This document shows positions 8,539 to 21,132 of a DNA stretch of 64,000 nt, in pieces (within the stretch, counting starts at the first letter, position 1; every line of letters begins with the position of its first letter). The stretch comes from Nocardioides jiangxiensis (GTDB lineage Bacteria > Actinomycetota > Actinomycetes > Propionibacteriales > Nocardioidaceae): positions 992,001 to 1,056,000 of the forward strand of contig NZ_JAUQTA010000001.1 in the NCBI RefSeq assembly GCF_030580915.1, in the 5' to 3' direction. A model generated the notes under the pieces. It worked only from the letters and a program-made list of their open reading frames with translations, had not been told where the DNA came from and made no database searches. The position numbers and the translations under genes were made by a program.

Positions 8539-9576
8539 CTAGGCGGTGGACGAGGCAGCGGCGTCGGCCGCCGCGCCTCGCGCCCGCAGGTGGCGCCGCC
8601 ACGACCCGACCGGGTCGGCGAGCCAGATCAGCCGGCTCGCGACGGGCCGCGACGCCAGGAAGAAGGCCAGCGCGACGGACCCCAGGATCGTCGGCCACAT
8701 GGTCCACGCACCGTGGTCGTGGGCCCAGTCGGGGTAGCCGAGGTACATGAACGCACGCACGACGAAGCCGTGGAAGAGGTAGACGACGAGCGAGGCCGAG
8801 CCCATCCGGGCGTACCAGGAGTCCTGGCGCGGGACCACCATCAGGATGCCGAACGCACCGGCGGTCGCGATCAGCAGCAGCCCGGCCCTGATCCAGATCC
8901 CCTCGGTCGGGGAGACCCCGAAGTCGGCGTACGCGTCGGAGTAGTAGAGCCAGCTGGTGGAGGTCCAGTCGTCGGTCCACGCGGCGAGGACGAAGATGCC
9001 CACGAGGAGGCCGGCCCCGACCTCGCGCCCGTGGCTGCGCCGGAGGAACTCCAGCACCTTCGGCGGAGCGTCGTGGAGGTAGAGGCCGATGGTGAAGAAG
9101 GGCAGCATGCCCAGGGTGCGGTTGAGGTCGAAGAACGCCGACCCCTCCGTCCCGAACCAGAGCGACGCGGCGACGCTGAGCGGGAGCGCGATCCAGTGCT
9201 TCTTGAGGATCGGCGTGACCAGCCGCCACTGGAACAGCGCGGCGAGGTACCACATCGGCCAGTGCGGGTTGAGCCAGACGTCGTGGATGCCCTGCTCGTG
9301 TCCCACCTCGATGCGGAAGAGGGCGAGCAGGCCCTCGAAGATCACGTACGGCAGGGCGATGCCGGTGACCAGGTTCGTGAGGTTCTTGCGCGACCAGGTG
9401 AAGCCGCGCGAGAGGTAGCCGCTCACGAGGACGAACGCCGGCATGTGCCAGTAGTAGACGAAGTCATAGATCCGTTCGGTGATCGGCTCCTTCGGCATCA
9501 TCGTCAGGGCGTGCCCGATGACCACCAGTGTCACCAGTGTCATCTTGAGGTTGTCGAGCCAGGGATCCCGAGTCAT
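8539..9576 (-). CDS. Acyltransferase-3 family integral membrane protein
   Basis: 345 aa with about ten hydrophobic segments. The N-terminus (WLDNLKMTLVTLVVIGHAL) has the His and surrounding pattern of acyltransferase family 3 / fucose-4-O-acetylase-like proteins (R/N...HxxN region of helix 1), followed by YYWHMPAFVLVSGYLS, the second signature. Family members O-acetylate sugars or lipids in the cell envelope. The C-terminal tail is Arg/Ala rich and cytoplasmic. The start ATG has TACGGT 7 nt upstream (9584-9589, minus strand) and no Shine-Dalgarno. It precedes the NUDIX gene by only 10 nt but that gene appears to have its own promoter. Acceptor unknown. Confidence 0.8.
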   Translation of the reverse strand: MTRDPWLDNLKMTLVTLVVIGHALTMMPKEPITERIYDFVYYWHMPAFVLVSGYLSRGFTWSRKNLTNLVTGIALPYVIFEGLLALFRIEVGHEQGIHDVWLNPHWPMWYLAALFQWRLVTPILKKHWIALPLSVAASLWFGTEGSAFFDLNRTLGMLPFFTIGLYLHDAPPKVLEFLRRSHGREVGAGLLVGIFVLAAWTDDWTSTSWLYYSDAYADFGVSPTEGIWIRAGLLLIATAGAFGILMVVPRQDSWYARMGSASLVVYLFHGFVVRAFMYLGYPDWAHDHGAWTMWPTILGSVALAFFLASRPVASRLIWLADPVGSWRRHLRARGAAADAAASSTA

Positions 9577-9654
9577 CGACTCGACCGTAGCCGATCAGGC
9601 CGACACGACCGGCGCGCAGCGGACGGGAGTCCGCTCACACCGCAGAATGGGCGC

Positions 9655-10161
9655 ATGCCGAACCCCGCACCCACGGCCACGTGGCAGTCCCTGCGCATGC
9701 TCTCGCTCACCCTGGCCGGAGCCCCTGTCGTCATCCTCGTGGCGCTGGCGACGATCCTCGGACCGCAGGAGCGGGCGTTCGAGCCGCCGCTCTGGGCGCT
9801 GGCCGCACCGCTGGCGCTGGCCGTCGTCGCCCTCGCCCTGGTCTCCGCGGTCGGCTACCGCACCGCCGCGATCGACCCCACCGTCCCGACCGAGGAGGCA
9901 CGCACGACGGCCGCTGCCCGCTTCCAGTCGCTGACCATCCTGCGCTTCACGCTCGTGGACGCGGTCTTCATCGTCTCGATCGCCCTCGCGTTCGTGGTCG
10001 ACCACGGCGGCCTCGCCGTGACCGTGGTGGGCGCCGCCCTCAGCGAGGTGCTCATCTGGATGCACGTCGTCCCCAACCCGGCGCAGCTGCAGAAGGTGCA
10101 GGCGGCGCTCGGTGCCCGGGGAGCCGCGGTGTCGCTGCGCGAGGCGCTGCAGGCCCCCTGA
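9655..10161 (+). CDS. Small four-helix membrane protein, function unknown
   Basis: 168 aa with four hydrophobic segments (about residues 15-38, 46-66, 98-117, 122-140), separated by a short hydrophilic loop AIDPTVPTEEARTTAAARFQ. No catalytic motif is visible. It is divergently transcribed from the acyltransferase (79-bp gap). A CAGAAT hexamer lies 6 nt before the ATG, compatible with a leaderless start. It converges on the DUF4232 gene with 27 bp between stops. I do not recognise a named family, only that such four-helix proteins are common in actinobacteria. Confidence 0.65.
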   Translation: MPNPAPTATWQSLRMLSLTLAGAPVVILVALATILGPQERAFEPPLWALAAPLALAVVALALVSAVGYRTAAIDPTVPTEEARTTAAARFQSLTILRFTLVDAVFIVSIALAFVVDHGGLAVTVVGAALSEVLIWMHVVPNPAQLQKVQAALGARGAAVSLREALQAP

Positions 10162-10188
10162 CCCGCGTGCCCCGCCGGCCCCACGGCC

Positions 10189-10695
10189 TCAGAAGCGGCG
10201 GAACGCCTTGTGCGAGAGCAGGTGCACGGCCGTGTTGCGGCACCCGGTGGTCGCGTGGACCACGAACTTCGAACGGGTGGCGTTCGGGATGTAGACGCGG
10301 AAGCCGTCGACTGAGGCGGGTCGGCAGGTGGCCTTGGGGTAGTTCTGGGCGACCACTTCGTCGACAGGGCTGTAGGCCCGCTGCCCCGGCTGCAGGGTGA
10401 ACGCCTGCCAGCTGCCGACGCGGTCGGCGGCTGCCCCGATCTGGGTGCCGTCACCGCCCCCGACGTACGACAGGCCACCGAAGCCGCCCGACCTGCACGC
10501 ATGGCTGCTGATGTTCCTCATCACGATCCGGCCGTAGCGGTGCCCGGCCCCGCTGTCGGTCGCCCGGTAGTGCACCGCGACATCGGCGGCGTGACAGGCC
10601 GGCAGCGTCGAGGCCGCGGCCGGGGTGGCGGCGGGCACGGCGGCCACGCCGGTCGCCGCGAGCACGGCGATCACGAGTGCGGGAATCCTGGTCAT
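10189..10695 (-). CDS. Secreted DUF4232 protein
   Basis: 168 aa with a Sec signal peptide (MTRIPALVIAVLAATGVAAV, AxA-type site near AAASTLPAC). The mature part has the DUF4232 pattern: a leading Cys (PAC), VMRNISSHAC, GGFGGLSYVGGG and a late TGC, giving probable disulfides outside the membrane. DUF4232 proteins are abundant in actinobacteria and of unknown function. I take the ATG at 10695 because the signal peptide begins there; a longer open frame would run through the rpoC terminator and rpoC. The gene lies downstream of that terminator, so it is probably expressed separately. Confidence 0.75.
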   Translation of the reverse strand: MTRIPALVIAVLAATGVAAVPAATPAAASTLPACHAADVAVHYRATDSGAGHRYGRIVMRNISSHACRSGGFGGLSYVGGGDGTQIGAAADRVGSWQAFTLQPGQRAYSPVDEVVAQNYPKATCRPASVDGFRVYIPNATRSKFVVHATTGCRNTAVHLLSHKAFRRF

Positions 10696-10750
10696 GCCTG
10701 TACGACGCACGGGGCCGCACCACGGTTGCGTCCGCTCCCCCACGAAATGG

Positions 10751-10793
10751 CCAGAGGCCCCGACCGCGCACGGGGCGCGGCCGGGGCCTCTGG
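10751..10793 (-). terminator. rpoC terminator hairpin
   Basis: A perfect 12-bp stem, CCAGAGGCCCCG / CGGGGCCTCTGG (10751-10762 with 10782-10793), lies 6 bp beyond the rpoC stop codon. The 19-nt loop is itself GC-rich. There is no strong U tract, as is common for high-GC actinobacterial terminators. Confidence 0.8.
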
Positions 10794-10799
10794 TCTGAC

Positions 10800-14654
<3,855 letters not shown>

Positions 14655-14710
14655 TTTGGCTGCTGTCCTTCGTTAGTACTGAAGAAAAAAGATGATGGAC
14701 CGAGGGAGGC

Positions 14711-14739
14711 GGTACGCCGACCGGTGAGGCCGGCGTACC
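14711..14739 (-). promoter_or_regulatory. rpoB-rpoC intercistronic hairpin
   Basis: A perfect 9-bp inverted repeat GGTACGCCG / CGGCGTACC with an 11-nt spacer (14711-14719, 14731-14739) lies just past the rpoB stop. It could be an RNase processing site, a partial terminator or a stability element. No U tract follows in the direction of transcription, so full termination is unlikely. Confidence 0.55.
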
Positions 14740-14749
14740 ACCGTCACGC

Positions 14750-17700
14750 TCAGACTTCCTCGACGCTCGGGTTCTCGCGGCGGGACAGGTCGATGCCCAG
14801 CTCCTCCGCAGCCCGGAACACGTCCTCGTCCGCGTCGCGCAGCTCGATCATGGAGCCGTCCTGCGAGAGGACCTCCACGTTGAGGCAGAGCGACTGCATC
14901 TCCTTGACGAGAACCTTGAACGACTCCGGGATGCCCGAGTCGGGGATGTTCTCGCCCTTCACGATCGCCTCGTAGACCTTCACGCGGCCCGGGACGTCAT
15001 CGGACTTGATGGTGAGGAGCTCCTGCAGGGCGTAGGCGGCGCCGTACGCCTCCATCGCCCAGACCTCCATCTCACCGAAGCGCTGGCCACCGAACTGGGC
15101 CTTACCGCCGAGCGGCTGCTGGGTGATCATCGAGTACGGACCCGTGCTGCGCGCGTGGATCTTGTCGTCCACGAGGTGGTGCAGCTTGAGGATGTACTTG
15201 TAGCCGACCGAGACCGGCTCCGGGAACGGCTCGCCCGAGCGGCCGTCGAAGAGACGGGCCTTGCCGGTGCCGTCGATCAGGCGGACGCCGTCGCGGGTCG
15301 GGGTCGTCTGGCCCAGGAGGCCGATGATCTCGTCCTCGCGCGCACCGTCGAAGACCGGCGTGGCGACCTTCGTGCCCGGGGCGGCCTCGTCGGCACCGAT
15401 CTCGATGAGGCGCTTGGCCCACTCCTCGTCCCGCAGGTCGGCGTCGATGTGCCAGCCCTGCTTGCCGAGCCAGCCGAGGTGGAGCTCGAGGATCTGGCCG
15501 ATGTTCATACGACGCGGAACACCGAGCGGGTTGAGGATGACGTCGACCGGGGTGCCGTCCTCCATGAACGGCATGTCCTCGACCGGCAGGATCTTCGCGA
15601 TGACGCCCTTGTTGCCGTGACGGCCGGCGAGCTTGTCACCCACGGAGATCTTGCGCTTCTGCGCCACGTAGACGCGGACCAGCTGGTTGACGCCCGGCGG
15701 CAGCTCGTCGCCGTCCTCGCGGTCGAAGACGCGGACGCCGATGACCGTGCCGGACTCGCCGTGCGGGACCTTCATCGAGGTGTCGCGGACCTCGCGCGCC
15801 TTCTCACCGAAGATCGCGCGGAGCAGGCGCTCCTCCGGGGTCAGCTCGGTCTCACCCTTCGGGGTGACCTTGCCGACGAGGATGTCACCGGTGGTGACCT
15901 CGGCGCCGATGCGGATGATGCCGCGCTCGTCGAGGTCGGCCAGGCCCTCCTCGGAGACATTCGGGATGTCCCGGGTGATCTCCTCGGGGCCGAGCTTGGT
16001 GTCACGGGCGTCGACCTCGTGCTCCTCGATGTGGATCGAGGTGAGGACGTCCTCCTGGACGAGGCGCTGCGACAGGATGATCGCGTCCTCGTAGTTGTGA
16101 CCCTGCCAGGTCATGAACGCGACCAGGAGGTTGGAGCCCAGCGCCATCTCGGCGTTGTCCGTGCAGGGGCCGTCGGCGATCGGCGAGCCGACCTCGAGGC
16201 GGTCACCCTCGCTGACCAGCGGGCGCTGGTTGATGCAGGTGCCCTGGTTGGAGCGCTTGAACTTCGCCATGCGGTACGACGAGTACGTGCCGTCGTCGTT
16301 CATGACCTCGACGAGGTCGGCGGAGACGTCCTTGACGACACCGGCCTTCGAGGCGACGACCACGTCACCGGCGTCGACGGCGGCGCGGAACTCCATGCCG
16401 GTGCCGACGATCGGGCTGTCGCTCTTGATGAGCGGGACGGCCTGACGCTGCATGTTCGCGCCCATGAGGGCACGGTTGGCGTCGTCGTGCTCGAGGAACG
16501 GGATCAGCGCGGTGGCGACCGACACCATCTGGCGCGGCGAGACGTCCATGTAGTCGACGTCGGCGCCGGGGACCTCGGAGACCTCGCCCTGGCGCAGGCG
16601 CACGAGCACCCGGTCCTCGGCGAAGGCGCCGTTGGCGTCGAGCACGGCGTTGGCCTGCGCGATGACGTAGCGGTCCTCGTCGTCAGCGGTGAGGTAGTCG
16701 ATCTGGTCGGTGACGACACCGTTCTCGACCTTGCGGTACGGCGTCTCGACGAAGCCGAACGGGTTGATCCGTCCGTACGACGCGAGCGAGCCGATCAGAC
16801 CGATGTTCGGGCCTTCCGGCGTCTCGATCGGGCACATGCGGCCGTAGTGCGACGGGTGGACGTCTCGGACCTCCATGCCGGCGCGGTCGCGGGAGAGACC
16901 ACCCGGGCCGAGCGCGGAGAGGCGACGCTTGTGCGTCAGGCCCGCGATCGGGTTGGTCTGGTCCATGAACTGCGAGAGCTGCGAGGTGCCGAAGAACTCC
17001 TTCAGCGCCGCGACGACCGGACGGATGTTGATCAGGGACTGCGGCGTGATCGCCTCGACGTCCTGCGTCGTCATCCGCTCACGGACCACGCGCTCCATGC
17101 GGGCCAGACCCGTGCGGAGCTGGTTCTGGATGAGCTCGCCGACCGTGCGCATGCGACGGTTGCCGAAGTGGTCGATGTCGTCCGCGAGGACGTCGATCGG
17201 CTCGTCGTTGAGGCCCGGCAGCTGGGTCTCGCCGGCGTGCAGCGCCACGACGTACTTGATGGTCGCGACGATGTCGTCGATGGTCAGCGTCTGCTGGTCG
17301 AACGCCTCGTGCTGGCCGAGCTTCTTGTTGATCTTGTAGCGACCGACCTTGGCCAGGTCGTAGCGCTTGGGGTTGAAGTAGTAGTTGTTCAGCAGCGTCT
17401 GCGCAGCCTCACGCGTCGGCGGCTCGCCCGGACGCAGCTTGCGGTAGATGTCGAGCAGCGCGTCGTCCTCGCCCTGGGTGTTGTCCTTCTCCAGGGTGAG
17501 CATCATCGACTCGTACTGGCCGAACTCTTCACGGATCTGCTCGTTGGTCCAGCCGAGGGCCTTGAGCAGCACGGTGACGTTCTGCTTGCGCTTGCGGTCG
17601 AGGCGGACGCCGACCATGTCGCGCTTGTCGATCTCGAACTCGAGCCAGGCGCCACGCGACGGGATGACCTTGGCCGTGAAGATGTCCTTGTCGGACGTCT

Positions 17701-18211
17701 TGTCGGCGGTGCGCTCGAAGTAGACACCCGGCGAGCGGACGAGCTGGGAGACGACGACACGCTCGGTGCCGTTGATCACGAAGGTGCCCTTGTCGGTCAT
17801 GAGCGGGAACTCGCCCATGAAGACCGTCTGGCCCTTGATCTCGCCGGTCTCGTTGTTGGTGAACTCGGCCGAGACGTAGAGCGGCGCGGAGTAGGTGAAG
17901 TCCTTCTCCTTGCACTCCTCGACCGTGTACTTGGGGTCGTAGAAGACCGGGTTCTCGAACGAGAGCGACATCGTCTCGGAGAAGTCCTCGATCGGGGAGA
18001 TCTCCTCGAAGATCTCGGTCAGACCCGACTTCGTGGAGACGTCCTCGCCAGCGTCGATGCGACGCTGGACGACGTCCTGCCACTTCTCGTTGCCCACCAG
18101 CCAGTCGAAACTGTCGGTCTGGAGGGCGAGGAGCTGCGGGACCTCGAGAGGTTCGGTGATCTTCGCGAAGGAGATGCGACGGGGGTTACCAGCGGAGCTG
18201 CGCGCGGCCAA
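14750..18211 (-). CDS. rpoB: RNA polymerase beta subunit
   Basis: 1153 aa. I choose a TTG start at 18211 because GAAGGA (18218-18223) sits 6 nt before it and the protein then begins (M)[17 protein letters not shown], matching actinobacterial beta subunits; an upstream ATG at 18340 falls inside the promoter. The rifampicin pocket (about 405-440) reads [14 protein letters not shown], then [13 protein letters not shown]. The residues usually changed in resistance (E. coli D516, H526, S531 equivalents) are wild type, predicting rifampicin sensitivity. The C-terminus ends [11 protein letters not shown]. It is followed by rpoC and preceded by the Mce operon rather than directly by rplL. Confidence 0.97.
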   Translation of the reverse strand: MAARSSAGNPRRISFAKITEPLEVPQLLALQTDSFDWLVGNEKWQDVVQRRIDAGEDVSTKSGLTEIFEEISPIEDFSETMSLSFENPVFYDPKYTVEECKEKDFTYSAPLYVSAEFTNNETGEIKGQTVFMGEFPLMTDKGTFVINGTERVVVSQLVRSPGVYFERTADKTSDKDIFTAKVIPSRGAWLEFEIDKRDMVGVRLDRKRKQNVTVLLKALGWTNEQIREEFGQYESMMLTLEKDNTQGEDDALLDIYRKLRPGEPPTREAAQTLLNNYYFNPKRYDLAKVGRYKINKKLGQHEAFDQQTLTIDDIVATIKYVVALHAGETQLPGLNDEPIDVLADDIDHFGNRRMRTVGELIQNQLRTGLARMERVVRERMTTQDVEAITPQSLINIRPVVAALKEFFGTSQLSQFMDQTNPIAGLTHKRRLSALGPGGLSRDRAGMEVRDVHPSHYGRMCPIETPEGPNIGLIGSLASYGRINPFGFVETPYRKVENGVVTDQIDYLTADDEDRYVIAQANAVLDANGAFAEDRVLVRLRQGEVSEVPGADVDYMDVSPRQMVSVATALIPFLEHDDANRALMGANMQRQAVPLIKSDSPIVGTGMEFRAAVDAGDVVVASKAGVVKDVSADLVEVMNDDGTYSSYRMAKFKRSNQGTCINQRPLVSEGDRLEVGSPIADGPCTDNAEMALGSNLLVAFMTWQGHNYEDAIILSQRLVQEDVLTSIHIEEHEVDARDTKLGPEEITRDIPNVSEEGLADLDERGIIRIGAEVTTGDILVGKVTPKGETELTPEERLLRAIFGEKAREVRDTSMKVPHGESGTVIGVRVFDREDGDELPPGVNQLVRVYVAQKRKISVGDKLAGRHGNKGVIAKILPVEDMPFMEDGTPVDVILNPLGVPRRMNIGQILELHLGWLGKQGWHIDADLRDEEWAKRLIEIGADEAAPGTKVATPVFDGAREDEIIGLLGQTTPTRDGVRLIDGTGKARLFDGRSGEPFPEPVSVGYKYILKLHHLVDDKIHARSTGPYSMITQQPLGGKAQFGGQRFGEMEVWAMEAYGAAYALQELLTIKSDDVPGRVKVYEAIVKGENIPDSGIPESFKVLVKEMQSLCLNVEVLSQDGSMIELRDADEDVFRAAEELGIDLSRRENPSVEEV

Positions 18212-18311
18212 GAGGTGTCCTTCTGAGGGAACGCGTGATTTGGCGGCGTCAACCGACCACGAACCAGCCACCGTGCAGGCCGGACGCATATGAGGGCAGA
18301 CGCAAAGAAGC

Positions 18312-18340
18312 AGACTACCTGACGCGCACACGCGTCTCAA
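18312..18340 (-). promoter_or_regulatory. rpoB promoter
   Basis: The minus strand shows TTGAGA (18335-18340), a 17-nt spacer, then TAGTCT (18312-18317), a near-consensus sigma-70-type promoter. The start site would be near 18305, giving an untranslated leader of about 95 nt to the TTG start. The -10 hexamer is identical to that of the rplJ promoter. Confidence 0.75.
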
Positions 18341-18400
18341 ACCCTCAACCGGGAAAATTCCGGGAAGGTACGACGATGATGAACGCCGAGGGCGCCCGGG

Positions 18401-19264
18401 TCAAGCAGGAGGGGCGGCCTTGAGCGAGTCGACGAGCCAGCGGCCGCCCTTCTCGCGCATCGTGAGGGTCACGAAGTCCTTGTAGACGACCGGCTCGGAC
18501 TGGCCCTTCTTCGTCGTCGGACGGTTCACGAAGAGCAGCACGTCGACCGTGTCCGCGGTGGACGCAGCGAGCGCCGACCCGATCACCTGGACGGTCACGA
18601 CCGACTGCGTGGCCGGAGCGTTCTGCTCGATGAGCGCGAAGAGGCTCTCGAACCTCTTCGCGAACGCCGGGGTCATCTGCGCCGTCGCGGCCTTCTCGTC
18701 CTGCGCCATGTGGCGGTAGTCGTAGGAGAGCACCGGGACGGCGGCCTTCTCGGCTGCGGAGACAGCGTCACCGAGCCGCTGCTCGGAGGCCGGCACGCCT
18801 CGGTCGGGCAGGGCCCGGCCGATCGGGCCTGCGGCGAAGATCGCCGCCAGCACGGCCGCGACCACCAGTGCGCCGACGAGCGCGAGCAGGCCGGTCGAGA
18901 CCTCCCGCGGCGCCTGCTGCCCGGCCGCGTCGACCGGCATCGTGGGCACCGGCTGGGCCACCGCGGCGTCCCGCGTCGGCATCGGCGTCGGCGTCGGCTC
19001 GGACGGTCCCGAGGACACCTCGCGGTCCTCGGGTGCGCCGCCCTCGGGCGCATCGTCGGCGTCCGCCGCAGCAGCCGCCACCTCGGCGTCGTAGCGGGCG
19101 CGCCGCTCGTCGTCGAGGAGGACGGCGCCGGCCTGGTTGAAGACGTTGAGCTTCGGGTCCGTCGGGTCCAGGTCGGCGACGGCGCGCTTCCAGGCCGCCC
19201 GGATCTCGTCGGTGGACGCGTCTGCGGCCACCCCCAGCACGGCGTACAGGTCGATGGTGCTCAC
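18401..19264 (-). CDS. Mce-associated membrane protein with a degenerate N-terminal J-like domain
   Basis: 287 aa from a GTG at 19264. Residues 1-65 look like a DnaJ J domain (DLYAVLGVAADASTDEIRAA, then VLLDDERRARYDAE), but the essential His-Pro-Asp loop is replaced by DLDPTDP. An acidic/Pro-rich linker follows, then a membrane helix near 130-155 (GLLALVGALVVAAVLAAIFA) and a Mas-type domain (about 165-287) with conserved-looking end KGGRWLVDSLKAAPP. Mas proteins help Mce lipid importers. The start overlaps the stop of the previous Mas gene by 4 nt (GTGA). The last gene of the Mce operon. A longer upstream frame was rejected as out of context. Confidence 0.75.
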   Translation of the reverse strand: MSTIDLYAVLGVAADASTDEIRAAWKRAVADLDPTDPKLNVFNQAGAVLLDDERRARYDAEVAAAAADADDAPEGGAPEDREVSSGPSEPTPTPMPTRDAAVAQPVPTMPVDAAGQQAPREVSTGLLALVGALVVAAVLAAIFAAGPIGRALPDRGVPASEQRLGDAVSAAEKAAVPVLSYDYRHMAQDEKAATAQMTPAFAKRFESLFALIEQNAPATQSVVTVQVIGSALAASTADTVDVLLFVNRPTTKKGQSEPVVYKDFVTLTMREKGGRWLVDSLKAAPPA

Positions 19265-19821
19265 TGGCCCTCCCCCGTCACCGTCGTGAAGTCGTCGACC
19301 AGCCACTGGCCCTTGACCTTGACGAGCGTGATGGACGCGCGCTTGAGGACGGGGGCTGCGGCCGCGGTCTTCGGATAGCTGGCCGTCCGCTCCCACGCGG
19401 CGAGGACCGTGGCCCGGTCACCGTCGATGGAGACGACGCCGGTGGCGTCCAGGCGCGAGGTGACCTCGATCCCGGTCTGGGCGACCGCCTTCTCCGCGAG
19501 CTCGACCTCCTGGTCGAAGGCCGTGCGGAACTTGGTGGTCAGGATGCTCCCCAGCTCCTTGCGGTACGCCGGCATCGTGCCGTCGGGGCCGAGATCGGAC
19601 GCTCCGTAGCTGTCGATCTCCCTGGCGAACCGTCCGGCGACGGCGAGGACCGCCGCGCGCTCGGCCGTGGTTCCGTGGCCTCCCCCCGCGGGCTGCTCGG
19701 AGCCGCGGGCGTCGAGCGACCGGACCACCAGCACCGCGAGCGCGGCAGCGAGGGCGAGGCAGAGGGCGACGAACAGGATCCGTCGCCCCGGGCGCGCGGC
19801 AGGGCCGTGCTCGAGCGTCAT
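19261..19821 (-). CDS. Mce-associated membrane protein (Mas)
   Basis: 186 aa: a short basic cytoplasmic tail, one membrane helix (about 15-35, ILFVALCLALAAALAVLVV), and an extracytoplasmic domain typical of Mce-associated proteins, ending VKVKGQWLVDDFTTVTGEGQ. The final KGQWLVDDF pattern matches the KGGRWLVDSL of the next gene, so the two are paralogues. The gene lies 27 nt after mceF with AGGAAG upstream of the ATG. Such proteins stabilise Mce complexes. Confidence 0.8.
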   Translation of the reverse strand: MTLEHGPAARPGRRILFVALCLALAAALAVLVVRSLDARGSEQPAGGGHGTTAERAAVLAVAGRFAREIDSYGASDLGPDGTMPAYRKELGSILTTKFRTAFDQEVELAEKAVAQTGIEVTSRLDATGVVSIDGDRATVLAAWERTASYPKTAAAAPVLKRASITLVKVKGQWLVDDFTTVTGEGQ

Positions 19822-19848
19822 CTGGTCACTTCCTGTGCAGCGGGGGCA

Positions 19849-21132
19849 TCACTGGCCGAGCGGCTGCAGGTAGAGCCACTTCCACGAGTCGTCGCCGAGT
19901 CCGGCCGGTGCCGGGACGAACGGCGCCTCGGCCGGTGCGTCATCGGTCCAGGTGACCTTACCCGTGGACATGTCATAGGTGGCGACGACCGGCGAGCCGT
20001 CGGTCGCCGGCGCGACGCGGTCGCGCGGCGCGTTCTGTGCACCGCGCGGGTCGGACTTGGTGGCCGGCTCGGAGCAGTGGGCGTCCATCACCATCGGACG
20101 GTTGCTGCCGTCGAGGGCACCACGGCGGTCGGTGCTCTCATAGCCGTGGTGGCACACCGGCGGCTTCAGGGTGAAGACCAGGCCGAAGTGGGCAGCGTAG
20201 CCACCGGCGCCGGGGTCCTTGGCGATGACGGTGAAGCCACCCTCGATCACGTGCGGGTAGGCCACGAGGAGCGTCTGGACGCCGCGGAGGTGGGCCGTGA
20301 CGACCTCGCCGGTGGTGACCAGGTTGTTGATCAGCTCGGAGAGGTCGACGCCGTAGTGGTGCAGGAACTCCTTCAGCGTCTGCGCCGTGACGATGCCGCG
20401 GTCGATGAGCGTGCGGATGTCCTTGTCGCTGCCACGGACGGTCGTCGAGAAGAGCGACAGGTCGCGCGCGAAGCCCCTGATCGCGTCGGCGGAGGCCAGC
20501 TGGCCGTCGAGGACCGTGCGTCCGTCACGGATCAGCGCGGTGGTGACGTCGAAGTTGTCCGTCGCGGTCTGCAGGAAGCGGTCCGAGGTGTCGATGAGCT
20601 GGCCGAGGTCGTCGCCGGTGTCCTTGAACGCCAGGCCCAGCTCGCTGACGGTCGTCTTCAGCGCGTCCTGGTCGACGCCCCCGACGGTGCGGGTGACGTC
20701 GGCGAGCAGCGTGGCGGTGGCGATCGGCGTACGCGTGTCTGCTTCGACGACCTGGCTGCCGTCGTGCAGGAACGGGCGCCCGTCGACGCGCGGCTGCAGG
20801 TCGACGTACTGCTCGCCGAGGGCGGAGCGGTTCGCGACCACCGCGAGCGTGTCCGCCGGGATCGTGTCGTGGCCCTTGTCGATGGACATGACGACGTCGA
20901 CGCCGTCGCGCGTGGCGACGAGCTTCTCGACCTGGCCGACCTGGACGCCCCGGTAGGAGACCTCCGCGCCGGCGTAGATGCCACCGGACTGCGCGAAGTG
21001 CCCGGTCACGGTGTACGCGCTGTCGTAGAAGAACCGGTCCAGGCGGGCGTACTTGGCGCCGACGAACGTGCAACCGAGCAGCGTGATGAAGGCGAAGACG
21101 ATCAGCTGGATCTTCGTGCGTCGCGTGATCAT
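19849..21132 (-). CDS. mceF: MCE family protein, sixth position (MceF-like)
   Basis: 427 aa. An N-terminal membrane helix (KIQLIVFAFITLLGCTFVGA) is followed by an MlaD/MCE domain (about 35-120; GGIYAGAEVSYRGVQVGQVEKL), then a long predicted helical region that forms the Mce tunnel, and a C-terminal tail. It has the family-typical SALGEQYVDLQP motif. It overlaps mceE by 4 nt. The letter is assigned from order in the operon, not from sequence alone. Confidence 0.9.
   Translation of the reverse strand: MITRRTKIQLIVFAFITLLGCTFVGAKYARLDRFFYDSAYTVTGHFAQSGGIYAGAEVSYRGVQVGQVEKLVATRDGVDVVMSIDKGHDTIPADTLAVVANRSALGEQYVDLQPRVDGRPFLHDGSQVVEADTRTPIATATLLADVTRTVGGVDQDALKTTVSELGLAFKDTGDDLGQLIDTSDRFLQTATDNFDVTTALIRDGRTVLDGQLASADAIRGFARDLSLFSTTVRGSDKDIRTLIDRGIVTAQTLKEFLHHYGVDLSELINNLVTTGEVVTAHLRGVQTLLVAYPHVIEGGFTVIAKDPGAGGYAAHFGLVFTLKPPVCHHGYESTDRRGALDGSNRPMVMDAHCSEPATKSDPRGAQNAPRDRVAPATDGSPVVATYDMSTGKVTWTDDAPAEAPFVPAPAGLGDDSWKWLYLQPLGQ

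Noticed and set aside
16890..17000. Rifampicin resistance in rpoB
   Set aside because: The residues commonly mutated in the rifampicin pocket are wild type.
15155..18226. 1023-codon open frame antisense to rpoB
   Set aside because: It lies opposite a complete rpoB. Its low-complexity Val/Asp/Leu/Arg composition is the reverse reading of GC-biased codons; no motif is present.
18212..18340. Upstream ATG extension of rpoB
   Set aside because: The ATG falls within the -35 of the promoter; the TTG with a good Shine-Dalgarno gives the family N-terminus.
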